Positions 11,664 to 21,172 of a DNA stretch of 53,626 nucleotides are shown here, piece after piece. Position numbers and translations under genes: made by a program. The stretch lies in contig NZ_QNSE01000020.1 of the NCBI RefSeq assembly GCF_003315485.1, positions 1 to 53,626 of the forward strand. The letters run 5' to 3'. The notes under the pieces were generated by a model. It was not told the origin of the DNA. It was given only the letters and a program-made list of their open reading frames with translations, and did no database searches. This stretch comes from Marinomonas rhizomae (lineage in GTDB: Bacteria; Pseudomonadota; Gammaproteobacteria; Pseudomonadales; Marinomonadaceae). Each line of letters starts with the position of its first letter. Position 1 is the first letter of the stretch.

Positions 11664-13229
11664 TCACTGGGCCTTTCTAATATCATCCTGAATACCACGA
11701 GCACTTCGCGCCCAAGGATTAAGGTCACGAATATCTTTCGGTAGCGTTTCGGCTGCAGCGATTGCTTCACTACGATTACGATAAGCTCCATAAACAACGA
11801 CAAACCAATCTTTGCCATTGTGTTTTGACTTAAAGTAGCCAAAAGCATCCACACTACCTTGAGCGCGAATGAAGTCTTGAACAGTCCCTTTATTGTGTGT
11901 ACCTAAGAGCTGTAAGGTATAACGGTTTGGGCTCTGCGATAGCCACCATTCCGTCTTATCAAAGCGATCTTGTGAGACTTTCAGATTAGCTTGTTCTTTC
12001 TTAGGTGGAACGTCTTCGACAGGCACATCGGCACTAGGTGCAACTTGCGCTAAAGGTGCTTCAGCACGAATAGGTGCAGTAGAAATGGCAGGCGTCACCA
12101 TTGAAGGCGTGTTCGATTGCCCTGTCGTTTGAGTATTTGACATACTGATCGGAGGTAGTGAGGTACCCGCCGGAATAGGAGGAAGTATAATTTCGCCTTC
12201 TTGGCCTATCTTGCGCTGCATAGCGTCAATACGAGCAATCGTATCAGGAGATGACTGTCCTTGCCTTGGACTCAAAGGAATGACGTTACTCGTTCTATCG
12301 GCTGCTGAAGACGACGACGACGACGGTTTATCAGACTGTTTATCAGAGAATAATACCGCCACCAAAATACCCAACATAACCACGGAAAGCAGCGCCATGT
12401 GCGCTAAAGGAAAGCCGATAGCGAGATTAAAACGCATCCCTGATTTTACGGGCTTATCCCCATTTCCCATCATAGCCTGAGCAAGCTGATTGATTCGTCC
12501 AGGGTAACCACCAGACTCTTGATGAATCTGCTTCACTTGCTTGTCATTAAATGGCAAATTGATTCCGCCGCCTACCGCACGAACACGATGCAATAGATAA
12601 GCACGAGTTTGCTCTAATGAATAAGGCGCTAGGGTAAATGAATGACTCAATTGCTCATAACGAGAACGCTGATAGGCATCTAGGTTACGCGACAAAGGAT
12701 ATTCACTAAACAAGACAATATGAGGAACCGTTTGGTTTTCTGTTGCCAATGACATCATATCAAGCAACATACTCACCGCGTCGGTGTTTAGCTCTTGGGC
12801 ATTATCAACTAGAACTAAGGCCGCTTGGCCTTTCTCATCTAAATCATGAGAGAACTTAAGCAAAGGACCAAAGGTGGTTTCGTTCGGCGGCTGACTAAAA
12901 TGACTGGCAAAACCAGCATAGATAGCTTGCAGCAACTGCCCAGCCGTCATTAGCATAGTACCTTTTACATGACTAACAACTGTAGTGTCATCTTGGTGGC
13001 GAGCAAACTCCATTAAAAAACGACTTTTACCACTGCCTTGAGGGCCTTGAACGACAGACAGTAAACTACTGTAGCGGCTCAAATGCTCAAGCAAAGCCAG
13101 TTGCTGATTCCCTTCTTCAGACGCGAAATAAAGTGATGCGTCTTTCGAACCAAAAGGATCTCTTAGCGTGGCTTTGGGGGGCTGATTAAGCGCATCCTCT
13201 AGATCAAACTGAAAGTCTGGCTTAGACAT
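11664..13229 (-). CDS. damX: DamX-like AAA ATPase with C-terminal SPOR domain
   Basis: Cell-division-associated protein: an N-terminal AAA ATPase domain of the ExeA/GspA type, one membrane span, a Pro/Ser/Thr-rich linker and a periplasmic SPOR domain that binds denuded septal peptidoglycan. Seen here: Walker A GPQGSGKS near 62-69, Walker B VLVDNAQ near 140, a membrane segment near 273-295, and the SPOR segment beginning NRYTLQLLGTHNKG. I start at the second ATG (MSKPDF) because AAAGGA is correctly spaced for it and too close to the first, two codons earlier. The position downstream of aroK-aroB is the usual damX location. E. coli DamX itself lacks Walker motifs, so ATPase activity is inferred from sequence only. 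Confidence 0.88.
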   Translation of the reverse strand: MSKPDFQFDLEDALNQPPKATLRDPFGSKDASLYFASEEGNQQLALLEHLSRYSSLLSVVQGPQGSGKSRFLMEFARHQDDTTVVSHVKGTMLMTAGQLLQAIYAGFASHFSQPPNETTFGPLLKFSHDLDEKGQAALVLVDNAQELNTDAVSMLLDMMSLATENQTVPHIVLFSEYPLSRNLDAYQRSRYEQLSHSFTLAPYSLEQTRAYLLHRVRAVGGGINLPFNDKQVKQIHQESGGYPGRINQLAQAMMGNGDKPVKSGMRFNLAIGFPLAHMALLSVVMLGILVAVLFSDKQSDKPSSSSSSAADRTSNVIPLSPRQGQSSPDTIARIDAMQRKIGQEGEIILPPIPAGTSLPPISMSNTQTTGQSNTPSMVTPAISTAPIRAEAPLAQVAPSADVPVEDVPPKKEQANLKVSQDRFDKTEWWLSQSPNRYTLQLLGTHNKGTVQDFIRAQGSVDAFGYFKSKHNGKDWFVVVYGAYRNRSEAIAAAETLPKDIRDLNPWARSARGIQDDIRKAQ

Positions 13230-13271
13230 AGTCATCCTTTAACGTAAAATAACGAACAAGAGTCAGTAAGA

Positions 13272-14378
13272 TTAAACAAGGCTAGCTTGTTTACTCGCTT
13301 CAAGTGCATCTAAAAGGCTAGAACTAAAATCTTCCATCGGAAAATCCGACGTCACAATTGCATCGCCCAATGCGCCAAGCAACACCAAACGTAAGCTACC
13401 ATCCAATACTTTTTTATCCAGCGCCATGCGGTCAACAAAGCTTTCAACTGTCATTTCAACAGGCGGTAATACTGGTAAATTCGCGGCTTGAAACAGCGCC
13501 ACGGAACGACTAACATCTTGCTCCGTAAGATTTCCCATACGCCACGAAAGGTCAATCGCTAACATGCTACCAGCAGCAACGGCTTCGCCATGCAGCCAAT
13601 TGCCGTAGCCCATCTCAGTCTCAATCGCATGACCAAATGTATGCCCAAGGTTTAAAATAGCACGAATACCGCCCTCTCTCTCGTCCTGCGCAACCACATT
13701 GGCCTTTGCTAAACAAGATTGATAAATAGCTTCACTAATTTTGTCGTTGTCTAATGCCATTAAGTCAGACATTTCTTGCTCTAACCAATCAAAAAATGGC
13801 ACATCACAAATCAAACCGTATTTAATGACTTCAGCCATTCCCGCTGACAATTCACGTTGTGGCAAACTCGATAATGTCTCCGTATCAATAATCACTGCTT
13901 GAGGCTGATAAAACGCGCCTATCATATTTTTCCCAAGAGGATGATTCACACCGGTTTTTCCACCAACAGAGGAATCTACTTGGGAAAGCAGCGTGGTTGG
14001 CACTTGGATAAAAGGCACACCTCGTTGATATGTCGCTGCGGCAAACCCCGCCATATCACCGACTACGCCTCCACCTAAAGCGATAACCGTAGTGGTGCGA
14101 TTGTGCTTTGCTTCCAATAAAGCTGACATGATCATGCCATAGGTTTCAAGTGTCTTATACACTTCACCATCAGGCAAAATACAGGTATCGACCTTATAAT
14201 CAGAAGATAGCATGGACACCATAGACTCTAGATACAAGGGAGCAACAGTGTCATTAGTGACTATCATGACTTGCTTACCATGAATAGCATCGTCAAAAAG
14301 AGCTTTCTGCTGACGAATACCACTACCAATAAAAATAGGGTAGCTACGATCGCCAAGGTCAACGGTTAACGTGCGCAT
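13272..14378 (-). CDS. aroB: 3-dehydroquinate synthase
   Basis: Second step of the shikimate pathway: converts DAHP to 3-dehydroquinate with NAD+ and a divalent metal, in the cytoplasm. Family motifs are plain: [14 protein letters not shown] near 102-115, the [19 protein letters not shown] substrate loop, EVIKYGLI, and the metal ligands in [12 protein letters not shown] and LHGEAV. At 368 residues it has standard length. Its ATG overlaps the aroK stop by one base (TAATG), indicating translational coupling, and damX follows 42 bases later. Confidence 0.98.
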   Translation of the reverse strand: MRTLTVDLGDRSYPIFIGSGIRQQKALFDDAIHGKQVMIVTNDTVAPLYLESMVSMLSSDYKVDTCILPDGEVYKTLETYGMIMSALLEAKHNRTTTVIALGGGVVGDMAGFAAATYQRGVPFIQVPTTLLSQVDSSVGGKTGVNHPLGKNMIGAFYQPQAVIIDTETLSSLPQRELSAGMAEVIKYGLICDVPFFDWLEQEMSDLMALDNDKISEAIYQSCLAKANVVAQDEREGGIRAILNLGHTFGHAIETEMGYGNWLHGEAVAAGSMLAIDLSWRMGNLTEQDVSRSVALFQAANLPVLPPVEMTVESFVDRMALDKKVLDGSLRLVLLGALGDAIVTSDFPMEDFSSSLLDALEASKQASLV

Positions 14379-14926
14379 TAGGATACAGTAATCTCCATTT
14401 TAAGATGGCGCTTGATCGCATCGAGCACCTTGTTAGCAACAGAACGAGGATGGCGAGAGTCGGTTTCAATTACTAAGGTCGCAACGTCTCTGTACAGAGG
14501 ATCACGTACTTCAAATAACTTTTTTAACGTTGCTCTCGGATCACCGGTTTGTAGAAGAGGTCGATGAGTGCTTTTTGAGGTGCGATATAGTTGCTGCGCA
14601 ACTGAAGCATACAGATACACTACGAGTGCATTGTCTCGAAGAATATCTCTGTTTTCTTCACGCATCACGATACCGCCACCCGTTGCTAACACGCAATCGC
14701 CAGTGTCTGATTCGGCAATAGTAGCCAGCGCTTGGGTCTCGCGCTTACGAAAACCATCTTCTCCTTCTCGCTCAAAAATCCAAGGGATATCTGCGCCGGC
14801 GTTATCTTCTATGACTTTATCAAGATCATAAAACTCTTTGCCCAGCGATTGAGAAATCAAACGGCCTATCGTCGTTTTTCCTGCGCCCATCGGGCCTACT
14901 AAAATAATATTGGGGGCTTTTATCAT
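14378..14926 (-). CDS. aroK: Shikimate kinase I
   Basis: Phosphorylates shikimate to shikimate 3-phosphate using ATP. It is a P-loop kinase of 182 residues with Walker [10 protein letters not shown] near residue 11, the shikimate-binding segment [13 protein letters not shown], the FRKRETQAL motif and the glycine-rich [11 protein letters not shown] use the ATG at 14926; a TTG three codons upstream is also in frame and neither has a strong ribosome site. It is translationally coupled to aroB, downstream of the pilus secretin gene. Confidence 0.96.
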   Translation of the reverse strand: MIKAPNIILVGPMGAGKTTIGRLISQSLGKEFYDLDKVIEDNAGADIPWIFEREGEDGFRKRETQALATIAESDTGDCVLATGGGIVMREENRDILRDNALVVYLYASVAQQLYRTSKSTHRPLLQTGDPRATLKKLFEVRDPLYRDVATLVIETDSRHPRSVANKVLDAIKRHLKMEITVS

Positions 14927-14968
14927 TGTATTCAATTACGTCGGGATTAAGCAGATTTAGACTGCGGC

Positions 14969-16150
14969 CTAGTTAACTGACATTTGTAGCAGCTTTGGTG
15001 TAATAAATACAAGTAATTCAACCTTTTCTTGCTGTTCTGACCGTCTTTTAAACAACTCACCTAACCAAGGAATATCACTCAAGAAGGGAACTCGGCTCTC
15101 TGATTCAAAGCGCTCCTCTCGAAAAATCCCACCTAAAACAAGCGTTTCTTGGCTCTTCACGACCACCTGTGTTTTCAAACGATTGGTTTTTAAGCTGGGA
15201 ACACCATTTACTAACTCGCCAACAGAATCTTGATGAATGTTTAACGACAGCAGAATATATTCACCATCCTTTACAAATGGTGTTACCTCTAGCATGAGTG
15301 CAGCTTGGCGAAACTCAATACTCACTTTATCATCACTCACAGTTTGGTAAGGCACTTCCGTTCCCGACTCAATTCGAGCGGGCTGCCCTTCTGATGTCAC
15401 AATTTTCGGTTTCGACACCACATCGGCTAACCCCTCACTTTCCATCATATCTAAAGTCATTGACAACAAACTAGAACCCCCAACACTGGAAAAACCTAAA
15501 TTCGTGGTTGGTGTTAATGCCCCCAAATCGATGGCGCCACCAATAGATGATCGAACACCATCAGACAACTTAGTTTGCCAGTTTACCCCAAACTGAGATT
15601 GAGCCGTTCGACTCACTTGAGCAATTTGCGCGCTGATTTCAATTTGTCTTAATGGTGAATCTAACCAAGCCAGCGTTTCCCGAACGCCTTCAAAGGCATC
15701 ACAAGAATAAGTAATAATGGAATTAGTTCGATCATCGACCACTAAAGAAATAGCAGGGTATAAAGTTTGTAAGTGCAAACCGACACTCTTTGCCTTGGCA
15801 TGCTTCAACACCCAATAGGACCTCTGACACTCAGAGGGGGCATGCGTCGAGCTTTCCACTGACTTTGTTTTCGCTAACATAAGTACGGCAACCTGACCCT
15901 GCCACTCAAGCTGAATATTTGGCAGCTGGGCCACCGCTTCCATCACATCTTTCCAACTCGCATCCTTGATAGAAAGAGTTAGCACATTATCGATATCAGG
16001 ACTAATTACCACACTTGCATTCATCTGCGATGCCAACCAAGGTAGCACTTCTTGTACTGGGCGCGATTCAAAATACACATCCATTGCCAAGAGAGTGCGA
16101 GGCATAATGACAAAAAGTATCAACAGCCATCGAATTAGCCGCTTATTCAT
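14969..16150 (-). CDS. pilQ: Short type IV pilus secretin (PilQ/HofQ-like)
   Basis: An outer-membrane secretin for type IV pilus or competence-pilus passage. A signal peptide (about residues 1-23) is followed by an STN-like and N-domain region (YFESRPVQEVLPWLASQ), then the secretin domain (VVSKPKIVTSEGQPARIESGTE, VPFLSDIPWLGELFK). At 393 residues it is about half the usual PilQ, lacking the AMIN domains, and is closer to E. coli HofQ in plan. The ATG at 16150 sits behind a GGGGG-type site inside the preceding gene and overlaps that gene by 8 bases. A GTG one codon earlier is possible. Confidence 0.88.
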   Translation of the reverse strand: MNKRLIRWLLILFVIMPRTLLAMDVYFESRPVQEVLPWLASQMNASVVISPDIDNVLTLSIKDASWKDVMEAVAQLPNIQLEWQGQVAVLMLAKTKSVESSTHAPSECQRSYWVLKHAKAKSVGLHLQTLYPAISLVVDDRTNSIITYSCDAFEGVRETLAWLDSPLRQIEISAQIAQVSRTAQSQFGVNWQTKLSDGVRSSIGGAIDLGALTPTTNLGFSSVGGSSLLSMTLDMMESEGLADVVSKPKIVTSEGQPARIESGTEVPYQTVSDDKVSIEFRQAALMLEVTPFVKDGEYILLSLNIHQDSVGELVNGVPSLKTNRLKTQVVVKSQETLVLGGIFREERFESESRVPFLSDIPWLGELFKRRSEQQEKVELLVFITPKLLQMSVN

Positions 16151-16853
16151 CACTCACCCCCTTTTCACGCATAGCCAATACTTTCTCCGAGCCATCTTTA
16201 GCAATCAAAGTAACTCGACCAAAAGAAACACCATTAACAGTTACACCTGCATCGGGTAACCAACTACCGTCACTAACCCAATGACGAACATGTTTGTACG
16301 CAACTAAAGCGGATGTTTTATCTCCCATTCGCATGGTGGAAAGTAGCAACCAATCATTTGGCTCAAAACGATTCATATGTAACTTTGTTGGTAACCAATT
16401 GTGGTACACCCTATTCGCTTTAGGGGTCTCAAGAGAAAACAACAAGTGGCCTCGCCAATCTCCGTTTTTTTCTCTTTGCCAAGAGGCAGCAAGCAAACCC
16501 AAAGCATACTGAGCTTCCACTTTCTCAAGCACTGCCTGCCACTCAGCAAGAGAAGCGGCCCCCGCGATAGACCATTGGGTTGGAATCCCCTTTTCAGAGT
16601 CTTCCACTCTATGCTGTACCCATGTTTCATTAAGCAAACTCATGCCACGCAATTGATTTACTTGTTGCTGTATTTTTTCCCAGCTGGCCTCAGCTCGCGC
16701 CTTTAACTTAGCTTGCTTATTCAGCTCTTCTTGAGCCTGAGACAAAAAGGGATACCAAAGAGAAATTTGTACAAACATCATCAGTGCCACTGCTGAGCCA
16801 TTGATATGCCTTAAAGATGCTTTACTCGCTTTTAAATACTTTGATAGAGACAT
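16143..16853 (-). CDS. Pilus alignment protein, PilO-like with PilP-like tail
   Basis: A 236-residue single-span protein between the pilMN-like gene and the secretin. The membrane segment is near residues 19-38, followed by a short coiled stretch (QEELNKQAKLKARAEASWEKI) and a ferredoxin-like periplasmic region, as in PilO/HofO. The last 40 residues (WLPDAGVTVNGVSFGRVTLIAKDGSEK) resemble the beta-domain end of PilP/HofP. I infer that one protein covers PilO and PilP roles. A perfect AAGGAGGT lies before the ATG, and the gene overlaps both neighbours (32 and 8 bases), so the three genes are tightly coupled. Confidence 0.65.
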   Translation of the reverse strand: MSLSKYLKASKASLRHINGSAVALMMFVQISLWYPFLSQAQEELNKQAKLKARAEASWEKIQQQVNQLRGMSLLNETWVQHRVEDSEKGIPTQWSIAGAASLAEWQAVLEKVEAQYALGLLAASWQREKNGDWRGHLLFSLETPKANRVYHNWLPTKLHMNRFEPNDWLLLSTMRMGDKTSALVAYKHVRHWVSDGSWLPDAGVTVNGVSFGRVTLIAKDGSEKVLAMREKGVSDE

Positions 16854-17799
16854 CCACCACCTCCTTTTGCGTTATTGGAGAAGTGGGATGATGTGGTCGT
16901 TGCTTTACTTCCCAACGCCAATCTGGCTTATGCTGGCGCCACGTTACCAACAAGAGTTCTAAATCTCTTGCTGGTAACGTCATTTGCAGAAAAGCCCGTT
17001 GGGCTCTGCTTTCAAAATATTCGAGCCGAGCAGATCTAGGCAAAGCTTGGATCAAGTCCAATGCTGACGCAGAAAACGCATTGGCGCTATGAGTCGACGA
17101 CCACGCAGATTGAGTGTTTTGTATCGTTTGACGTGCGATCCGCATGTATGTCGTGTTTTGATCGAGAGATAAAAAATAGACCGATGCCGTACTATTCAAA
17201 ACCAAGCTCAAGACCACTAAGCACCAAAAAAGCTGTCGAGCTTTTACACGCTTCGCTTTTTCCGGCTGGTACAATGACAAAGAACAAAAGGAGCAAGATG
17301 ACCAAGAGCGTTTGCGCGATGACATTGCCTGCCATTGACTTATCGTCATAAGCAAGTACGTCTTGGGAATCGATAGAAACGGCAAAACCAATTGTTCTGC
17401 CCATTCGCATGAACAAGCATAAACAGATAACAGAGACTGCTGTGCTGACAGCGGCTCATATTGATAACTAAACAGCAAATTCTCTGGCAGTGAAAAAGTT
17501 GCTTCAACAGCATAGCTCAATGCCGCTAAAGGTCGTAACGACATAGGAATAAGGTGATCAACCCTATGTTGTGATACAGATAGCCAAGCATCAGGCACTA
17601 ATATAATAATTCGTGAGCCATTTAACTCTTGGCCAATTTTTAGCCTTTGATGAATAGCATACAATTGCTGGGAATCAGGTCGGGGGGCATTTATAAAAGC
17701 GGAAAAGTCTGCTAAGCAAGCAACTTTGCTGGAGTTATACAGTTTGCATTCTTGAGCCGAATAAACAGCGACAGAATAGTCCGATAAAAGCTTCATCAT
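16822..17799 (-). CDS. Pilus inner-membrane platform protein, PilM/PilN (GspL)-like fusion
   Basis: First gene of the three-gene pilus operon, 325 residues. The N-terminal 180 residues look like a reduced cytoplasmic PilM/GspL actin-like domain without an obvious nucleotide site. One membrane span lies near 189-210 (LFWCLVVLSLVLNSTASVYFL), and the periplasmic remainder resembles PilN (LIQALPRSARLEYFESRAQ). This is the GspL plan of type II secretion. Assignment rests mainly on position divergent from mrcA and ahead of the secretin; sequence similarity is weak. ATG-ATG start with AAGGA close by; the second ATG is equally good. Confidence 0.6.
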   Translation of the reverse strand: MMKLLSDYSVAVYSAQECKLYNSSKVACLADFSAFINAPRPDSQQLYAIHQRLKIGQELNGSRIIILVPDAWLSVSQHRVDHLIPMSLRPLAALSYAVEATFSLPENLLFSYQYEPLSAQQSLLSVYACSCEWAEQLVLPFLSIPKTYLLMTISQWQAMSSRKRSWSSCSFCSLSLYQPEKAKRVKARQLFWCLVVLSLVLNSTASVYFLSLDQNTTYMRIARQTIQNTQSAWSSTHSANAFSASALDLIQALPRSARLEYFESRAQRAFLQMTLPARDLELLLVTWRQHKPDWRWEVKQRPHHPTSPITQKEVVDVSIKVFKSE

Positions 17800-17956
17800 T
17801 CATCCTTGAAATAGCAAGCAACCAAGTAGGGGTTTTAGTTTGACTTCCATGCAAACTTTTTATGACGATAACACGATTTGCTGCAAAGTTAACCGCCTAT
17901 TCTGTGATCATCTTAGGTATAATGCCATTTTCTCACTCTGTATTAATTGAATTTAT

Positions 17957-20416
17957 ATGGCTAAGACACTCAAAATACTTTTCTTTCTAGGTCTCTTTGG
18001 GGCGCTGTGTGCCGCAGGAATCACCTACGCGATTTACTACAACGTAAAAGACCGTATTCCTACTGTGGCCGAACTAAAAGACATCGAGTTAAGGATACCA
18101 CTGCGCATTTACACAGCTGACCACCAACTTATTGGTGAATTTGGTGAGCAACGTCGTAGCCCGATCAATTATGCAGAAATCCCTCAAAACTTAGAACATG
18201 CAATCTTGGCGGCCGAAGACACCAATTTTTATCACCACCCTGGCGTTGATATTCTTGGCTTAGGCCGAGCTGTTTTTCAACTCATAACAACTGGACAAAA
18301 GCAAGGCGGCGGCAGCACCATCACTATGCAGGTAGCGCGAAACTACTTCCTTTCATTTGAGCAAACCTATACCCGTAAGTTTACTGAAATTTTTATCGCG
18401 CTAAAAATGGAGAGAGAATTATCTAAACATGAAATTCTTGAATTGTACGTCAACAAAATCTACTTGGGTAATCGCGCCTATGGCTTCGAAGCAGCGGCAC
18501 AAGTGTATTATGGAAAAAGCTTAAATGAGTTAAATCTTGCGCAATTAGCCATGATAGCCGGCTTACCAAAAGCACCATCGCGCTTTAACCCTGTCGTCAA
18601 CCCTTCGCGTGCGTTAATTCGTCGCAACTGGATTCTACAACGCATGCTATCGCTTGGCATGATTGATAAAGACGCCTACCAAATCGCGGTAGAAGCACAA
18701 ATCACAGCCAAAAACCACGGCGTTATGCCTGATATCGAGGCGGGCTACATCGCTGAAATGGTGCGGGCTGAGCTTTACAGTACTTTTGGTGATGATCTTT
18801 ACAGCACAGGCATGACCGTCTATACGACGATTGATTCAAACCGTCAAAAAGCGGCCAACGAAGCCGTGTTCAATGGCGTATTAAATTATGACATGCGCCA
18901 CGGTTACCGAGGTTCTATTGAGACTCGTGTGGATTTGATTGACGCCCCATTGGAAGAGCAAGAAAAAGCCTTACAAGACGTAAAACGCTTTAAAAACTGG
19001 CAAGCGGCATTGGTTATTTCAACCACAGAGACGACTGCTGATGTGCGTTTAGCCAATGGCCAACGCGCGACGTTACCATGGGATGCCATCAAATGGGCAC
19101 GACCTTACATTAATGAAAATGCGCAAGGTAAATCCCCTACCCTTGTATCTGATGTTTTAGTACCCGGCGATATTGTTCGCTTGCGACCAGATAATAAGCT
19201 TGAATGGTTACTCGCACAAAAGCCGAAAGTACAAACTGCGCTGATCTCATTGAACAGCAAAAATGGCGCCATCCAAGCTTTGGTTGGCGGCTTTAACTTC
19301 TACGAAAACAAATTCAATCGTGTTACTCAGTCCAAACGCCAGCCGGGGTCGAACTTTAAACCCTTTATTTATGCGAGCGCACTAAACCGAGGTTACACCG
19401 CAGCCAGTATTATCAACGATGCGCCAGTTGTCTTTAATGACTCCAACCTAGCATCAGCATGGCGACCCACCAACGATGGAGGAAAATTCTATGGCCCCAC
19501 TCGTTTACGCCAAGCACTGTATCGCTCACAGAATATCGTTTCTGTCCGCTTACTTGACGAGATGGGCGTGAGACCAACATTAAATTTCTTACGTCGCTTT
19601 GGGTTTGATCCAAAGGAATTACCGCACAATCTATCGTTATCTTTAGGGAGTGCAAACTTATCGCCTTTGCAAATCGCAACGGGCTTTGCTGTGTTCTCTA
19701 ATGGCGGCTATCAAGTACAGCCTTACTTAATAGATAAAGTAATAGATAGAAGCAACGAAACACTGTTCCAAGCAAATCCAGTGACGGTGTGCTTGGCTTG
19801 TACCCCTTTGGAAAAAACCAGCGATGGTGAACAACAAATGGGGCTATTTAATACTCCTGAAGGCATTCTTAGCTTACCAATTGCACCACAGGTACTCGAT
19901 CCAGAAGTGAATTACATCACCTACGATATGATGCGAGATGTTATTAAATACGGTACTGGCCGACGCGCAAGAGTGCTACAACGTGATGATCTAGCAGGCA
20001 AAACAGGGACTACAAACGATGGTCGTGATGCTTGGTTTTCAGGTTTCAATGGCAATTTAGTGACTTCTGTATGGAGTGGTTTCGACAATTCTTCGCCACT
20101 TGGCCGTTACAGTGGCGGACGAGCTGAATGGGGTGGCTCAGTCTCATTACCGCCTTGGATTGACTACATGCGTGAGGCACTAAAAGGTACGCCGCCAGAT
20201 TTCGTCGCAAAACCTTCTTCTTTGGTGACGGTGAGAATTGACCCCAATACTGGTGAACGTGCGCTACCTGGGCAATCGAATGCCATTTTTGAAATATTCC
20301 GAAAGGATCATGTGCCGCCACAACGCGACTTGAACTTACCAACCTTTAACAACAATGTTGGTAATGAAGCACAAGAAGAGAAACAAGAAAATAACGTCTT
20401 AGAGAATTTATTTTGA
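17957..20416 (+). CDS. mrcA: Penicillin-binding protein 1A (bifunctional transglycosylase/transpeptidase)
   Basis: Class A PBP that polymerises and cross-links peptidoglycan on the periplasmic face. After an N-terminal membrane anchor (about 7-28) comes the GT51 domain with catalytic-site motif AAEDTNFYHHPGVD and GGGSTITMQVARN. The transpeptidase domain carries the active-site SNFK (in RQPGSNFKPF), SQN (RSQNIVS) and KTGTT (AGKTGTTNDGRD). The length, 819, and the inserted OB-like region match PBP1A. It is divergent from the pilus operon, the standard arrangement around ponA/mrcA, and ends at a bidirectional terminator. Confidence 0.97.
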   Translation: MAKTLKILFFLGLFGALCAAGITYAIYYNVKDRIPTVAELKDIELRIPLRIYTADHQLIGEFGEQRRSPINYAEIPQNLEHAILAAEDTNFYHHPGVDILGLGRAVFQLITTGQKQGGGSTITMQVARNYFLSFEQTYTRKFTEIFIALKMERELSKHEILELYVNKIYLGNRAYGFEAAAQVYYGKSLNELNLAQLAMIAGLPKAPSRFNPVVNPSRALIRRNWILQRMLSLGMIDKDAYQIAVEAQITAKNHGVMPDIEAGYIAEMVRAELYSTFGDDLYSTGMTVYTTIDSNRQKAANEAVFNGVLNYDMRHGYRGSIETRVDLIDAPLEEQEKALQDVKRFKNWQAALVISTTETTADVRLANGQRATLPWDAIKWARPYINENAQGKSPTLVSDVLVPGDIVRLRPDNKLEWLLAQKPKVQTALISLNSKNGAIQALVGGFNFYENKFNRVTQSKRQPGSNFKPFIYASALNRGYTAASIINDAPVVFNDSNLASAWRPTNDGGKFYGPTRLRQALYRSQNIVSVRLLDEMGVRPTLNFLRRFGFDPKELPHNLSLSLGSANLSPLQIATGFAVFSNGGYQVQPYLIDKVIDRSNETLFQANPVTVCLACTPLEKTSDGEQQMGLFNTPEGILSLPIAPQVLDPEVNYITYDMMRDVIKYGTGRRARVLQRDDLAGKTGTTNDGRDAWFSGFNGNLVTSVWSGFDNSSPLGRYSGGRAEWGGSVSLPPWIDYMREALKGTPPDFVAKPSSLVTVRIDPNTGERALPGQSNAIFEIFRKDHVPPQRDLNLPTFNNNVGNEAQEEKQENNVLENLF

Positions 20417-20438
20417 TTATATTTTCATCATCTTCACT

Positions 20439-20470
20439 AAAAATGCCAGCCTAAGCGCTGGCATTTTTTA
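20439..20470. terminator. Bidirectional terminator between mrcA and the LOG gene
   Basis: AAAATGCCAGC (20440-20450) pairs with GCTGGCATTTT (20457-20467) around a six-base loop, with A- and T-runs at the two ends. It serves the convergent mrcA and LOG-family genes. Confidence 0.9.
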
Positions 20471-20484
20471 TCGCATTAAGCCCA

Positions 20485-21045
20485 TTAACTCCACTTAGGC
20501 TGGGGTGCTTGGTAAGTTTGAAAAGTCGATACAAGCATCTCTGGTGTGTTGGCTTTAATAACCATATCAATATAAGACTGCTTAACAAAACCAGCATGCA
20601 GCATACTTTCCAACATAATAAACATTGGATCGTAAAAGCCATTTATATTATAAAAAGCACAAGGTTTACCATGCAGACCGAGTTGCCCCCAAGTCCAAAC
20701 TTCAAATATTTCCTCTAGTGTTCCAACTCCACCAGGTAGTGCAACAAAAGCATCCGCTAATTCACTCATCTTAGCTTTACGCTCATGCATATTAGCGACC
20801 ACATGTAGCTCAGTTAAACCTGTATGAGCAATTTCCTTGGACTCAAGGTGTGCAGGAATCACACCGATAACTTTCCCACCAGCCTGTAAAGCAGAATTAG
20901 CAATGACTCCCATTAAGCCAACATTACCACCACCGTAGACAATGTCGATTCCTTGCTTAGCAAGATGCACGCCCAGGGCTTTCACACCATTGGCGTATTC
21001 AGGAGAATGCCCCTCAGCAGAACCACAATATATTGCTACTTTCAT
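20485..21045 (-). CDS. LOG family protein (cytokinin riboside 5'-monophosphate phosphoribohydrolase-like)
   Basis: A 186-residue Rossmann-fold protein of the TIGR00730/LOG family. The motif ALPGGVGTLEEIFEVWTWGQL is the PGGxGTxxE signature, and YGGGNVGLMGVIANSAL supplies the nucleotide-phosphate site. Family members hydrolyse N6-substituted or plain nucleoside 5'-monophosphates to base plus ribose 5-phosphate; the bacterial role is usually housekeeping. AAGGAG lies 8 bases before the ATG. It follows maeB on the same strand but is separated from it by a terminator. Confidence 0.9.
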   Translation of the reverse strand: MKVAIYCGSAEGHSPEYANGVKALGVHLAKQGIDIVYGGGNVGLMGVIANSALQAGGKVIGVIPAHLESKEIAHTGLTELHVVANMHERKAKMSELADAFVALPGGVGTLEEIFEVWTWGQLGLHGKPCAFYNINGFYDPMFIMLESMLHAGFVKQSYIDMVIKANTPEMLVSTFQTYQAPQPKWS

Positions 21046-21116
21046 ACGAAGGCTCCTTGCTCCTATTTAACTAACGTCAATTTATTCATCAACAAAATAA
21101 TTTATCAAACAATACA

Positions 21117-21155
21117 CAAAAAAAAGCGACGCCTTGTTAGGGAGTCGCCTTTTTT
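21117..21155 (-). terminator. Terminator after maeB
   Basis: A short GCGAC/GTCGC stem (21126-21130, 21144-21148) flanked by A-rich and T-rich tracts, 18 bases past the maeB stop. The stem is short, so the strength is uncertain. Confidence 0.6.
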
Positions 21156-21172
21156 ATCAGATCACGATTCGA

